A stretch of 7,438 bases of DNA, from contig JAPSGM010000089.1 of assembly GCA_031177555.1 (NCBI GenBank), forward strand, positions 1-7,438. Direction: 5' to 3'. This DNA is from Chloroflexota bacterium (GTDB lineage Bacteria; Chloroflexota; Limnocylindria; QHBO01). Of the stretch, positions 5,870-7,438 are shown piece after piece (the stretch's first letter is position 1; every line of letters begins with the position of its first letter). The translations under genes and the position numbers were made by a program. Below the pieces are notes generated by a model. It worked only from the letters and a program-made list of their open reading frames with translations. It searched no databases and had not been told where the DNA came from.

Positions 5870-7438
5870 TCACGGATTCGAGAAGAACTGGCTCATCACG
5901 CGGCGGACCAGCGGCGCGGCGAAGTCACCCCCCGTCCCCAGCGGGAATCGCACCAGGACGGTCGCGACGCTGATCCGGGGGTTGCCGGCGGGGGCGATGG
6001 CCGGGAACCAGGCGTTGGGATCGGGGCCGCCGGTCTCGGCTGTTCCGCTCTTGCCGGCCACCTGGATGGCGAATCCGGCGAAGGCGGCCGCGCCCGTGCC
6101 GTACGGATAGTTGACGACCGCCTTCATCGATTCCACCACGTAGTCGAGCTGCCGGCGAGAGAGCGGGATTCGCCGGCGCACCTCGGGCCGGATGCGCTCC
6201 TGCACGCTGCCGTCGGAGGCGCGCACCTGGGCCACGATGCGCGGCACCCAGAGCCGGCCGCCGTTGCCGATCGCGGCGTAGCTGTTGGCCATCTGCAGCG
6301 GCGACGCCAACAGCTGTCCCTGGCCGATGGAGAGCTGGATCTGGTCGAACGGCCCGTACGGGCTGAGGTCGCCGTGCCAGCGCTCGACGCGCTCGTAGTA
6401 CGCCTGGTCGGGCAGGATGCCGGCGGCATGCGGCAGGTAGCGCATGCCGGTCTCCTGCCCGAAGCCGAACGCCTTCACCAGGCGTGGGAGCGCGCGCTCG
6501 TCCTCTTCGTAGACCCTGATCGAGAGCGGCATGTAGGTCGTGTTGCAGCTGAAGGCCATGGCCTGCAGCAGGTCCACCAGGCCCGGCAGCGAGTGGTTCA
6601 TGTAGTTTCGGAACGTGAAGCCGGAGAAGGGCCACGTCGGGCTGCAGGTCATGCGGGTCCGCGGGCTCGCGGCGCCGATCTGAAGTGCGGCCGCCAGGGT
6701 GAAGACCTTGAACGAGGAGCCGGTCGGGTAGGTGCCGTCGATGGCGTGGTTGGCGATGGCCCCGGCGCTCGGCGCCGCCAGCGGCTGTCCGGAGCGGGTC
6801 GTCCCCAGCGTCATCGCGTTCGGGTTGAAGAGCGGGGTGGAGGCGAGGGCCCACACGTCGCCGGTGTCGGGGTCGATGACGGCGGTCCCCGCCTCCCCGG
6901 CCCCTGACAGGGCGTTCTGGGCGGTCTGTTGGAGCGAGCGCCGCAGGGTGATGACGATGTCGGACCCGTGCTCGACCGGCCGACGCAGCAGCTCCTGCGG
7001 CTCGCCGTCTGCCGCGACCGCGGACAGCGTGAAGCCCGCTCGCCCGCGCAGCACCTCGTCGGCACCCAGCTCCAGGCCGGCCCGCCCCAGCAGATCGCCC
7101 CGCCGCGCTCCATGGCTTGCCAGGTCGGGGAGCTCACGCAGGTCGCGGCGCGACGCCGCGGTGGCATAGCCGATGGCCTGGCCCGCCAGCCACTCCTGCG
7201 GGTAGATCCGCGTCCCGTCGCCGCGGGTGCGGGCATAGACGGTGCCGTCCCTGCCGACGATGCGACCGCGGGCGGGCGCCTCCCGCCTCAGCTCGAGCGC
7301 ACCGTCGGGGCCGAGCTCCGGGAAGAGGACCTCCGGAGACCAGCGGACCTGCCAGCCGTCGGGACCCTCGACCAGGACGAGCTGGCGATCCAGCTCCACG
7401 GTGCCGAAGTTGTCGGTGGTGAACTCCAGCTCCACCGG
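5870..7438 (-). CDS. Class B penicillin-binding protein (transpeptidase), N-terminus outside window
   Basis: At least 522 residues of a D,D-transpeptidase that cross-links peptidoglycan outside the membrane. The catalytic motifs are all present, numbered from the GTG codon at 7435: S240-S-F-K243 (nucleophile Ser240), S296-C-N298 and K462-S-G-T465. Between them are family landmarks such as DPDTGDVWALAST (188-200) and GQGQLLASPLQMA (371-383). The stretch before the dimerisation-type segment (PARGRIVGRDGTVYA, 54-68) looks like the end of an NTF2-like (MecA_N) domain, as in PBP2a-type and many actinobacterial or Chloroflexota proteins. That GTG is an internal codon, because the frame is open to the window edge and the membrane anchor is missing. 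The gene ends at a TGA at 5872-5870 and has no functional link to the bc operon that I can see. The domain makes it a housekeeping or low-affinity PBP. Resistance cannot be inferred. Confidence 0.93.
   Translation of the reverse strand, partial: PVELEFTTDNFGTVELDRQLVLVEGPDGWQVRWSPEVLFPELGPDGALELRREAPARGRIVGRDGTVYARTRGDGTRIYPQEWLAGQAIGYATAASRRDLRELPDLASHGARRGDLLGRAGLELGADEVLRGRAGFTLSAVAADGEPQELLRRPVEHGSDIVITLRRSLQQTAQNALSGAGEAGTAVIDPDTGDVWALASTPLFNPNAMTLGTTRSGQPLAAPSAGAIANHAIDGTYPTGSSFKVFTLAAALQIGAASPRTRMTCSPTWPFSGFTFRNYMNHSLPGLVDLLQAMAFSCNTTYMPLSIRVYEEDERALPRLVKAFGFGQETGMRYLPHAAGILPDQAYYERVERWHGDLSPYGPFDQIQLSIGQGQLLASPLQMANSYAAIGNGGRLWVPRIVAQVRASDGSVQERIRPEVRRRIPLSRRQLDYVVESMKAVVNYPYGTGAAAFAGFAIQVAGKSGTAETGGPDPNAWFPAIAPAGNPRISVATVLVRFPLGTGGDFAAPLVRRVMSQFFSNP

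Noticed and set aside
5870..7438. Antibiotic-resistance PBP2a
   Set aside because: A MecA_N-like region is common in ordinary PBPs of actinobacteria, Firmicutes and Chloroflexota, and nothing in the visible sequence indicates low drug affinity.

Overview
The window is high-GC bacterial DNA in which every supported gene lies on the minus strand, so the map below reads from high to low coordinates. Codon choice, the split cytochrome b6/subunit IV, a diheme membrane cytochrome c and a transpeptidase with an apparent NTF2-like N-terminal region point to an aerobic or facultative, probably menaquinone-using bacterium. A Chloroflexota or deep actinobacterial relative is my best guess, and this is an inference only. 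There are no RNA genes, mobile elements, CRISPR arrays or large repeats.

Layout: (1) 7438-5870 is the C-terminal part of a class B penicillin-binding protein, cut by the window edge. (2) 5869-5768 is a short intergenic region with a good sigma-70-type promoter (TTGACA, 18 bp, TAGCAT) pointing into the next operon. (3) 5767-385 is a compact operon. It encodes a GltD-like FAD/Fe-S NAD(P)H oxidoreductase with a C-terminal 2[4Fe-4S] ferredoxin domain, a cytochrome b6-type subunit, subunit IV, a Tat-type Rieske protein, a membrane-anchored diheme cytochrome c, and an unrecognised four-helix membrane protein. (4) 373-35 is a small three-helix membrane protein without a usual start codon. (5) 25-1 is the start of a further gene. 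Genes overlap by 4 bp or are separated by only 3 to 14 bp.

The core of the operon is a quinol:cytochrome c oxidoreductase (bc/b6f-type). The cytochrome b and subunit IV oxidise quinol, the Rieske protein takes the high-potential electron, and the diheme cytochrome c passes it on, probably to a terminal oxidase. The unusual part is the first gene, a predicted cytosolic NAD(P)H/ferredoxin-type oxidoreductase whose stop codon overlaps the cytochrome b start. The cytochrome b also carries a cysteine at the position that in cyanobacterial, chloroplast and Bacillus cytochrome b6 binds the extra cytosol-side haem (c_i/c_n). Together these suggest that the complex could take electrons from NAD(P)H or ferredoxin on the cytoplasmic side. 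This is a testable hypothesis, not something the sequence proves.
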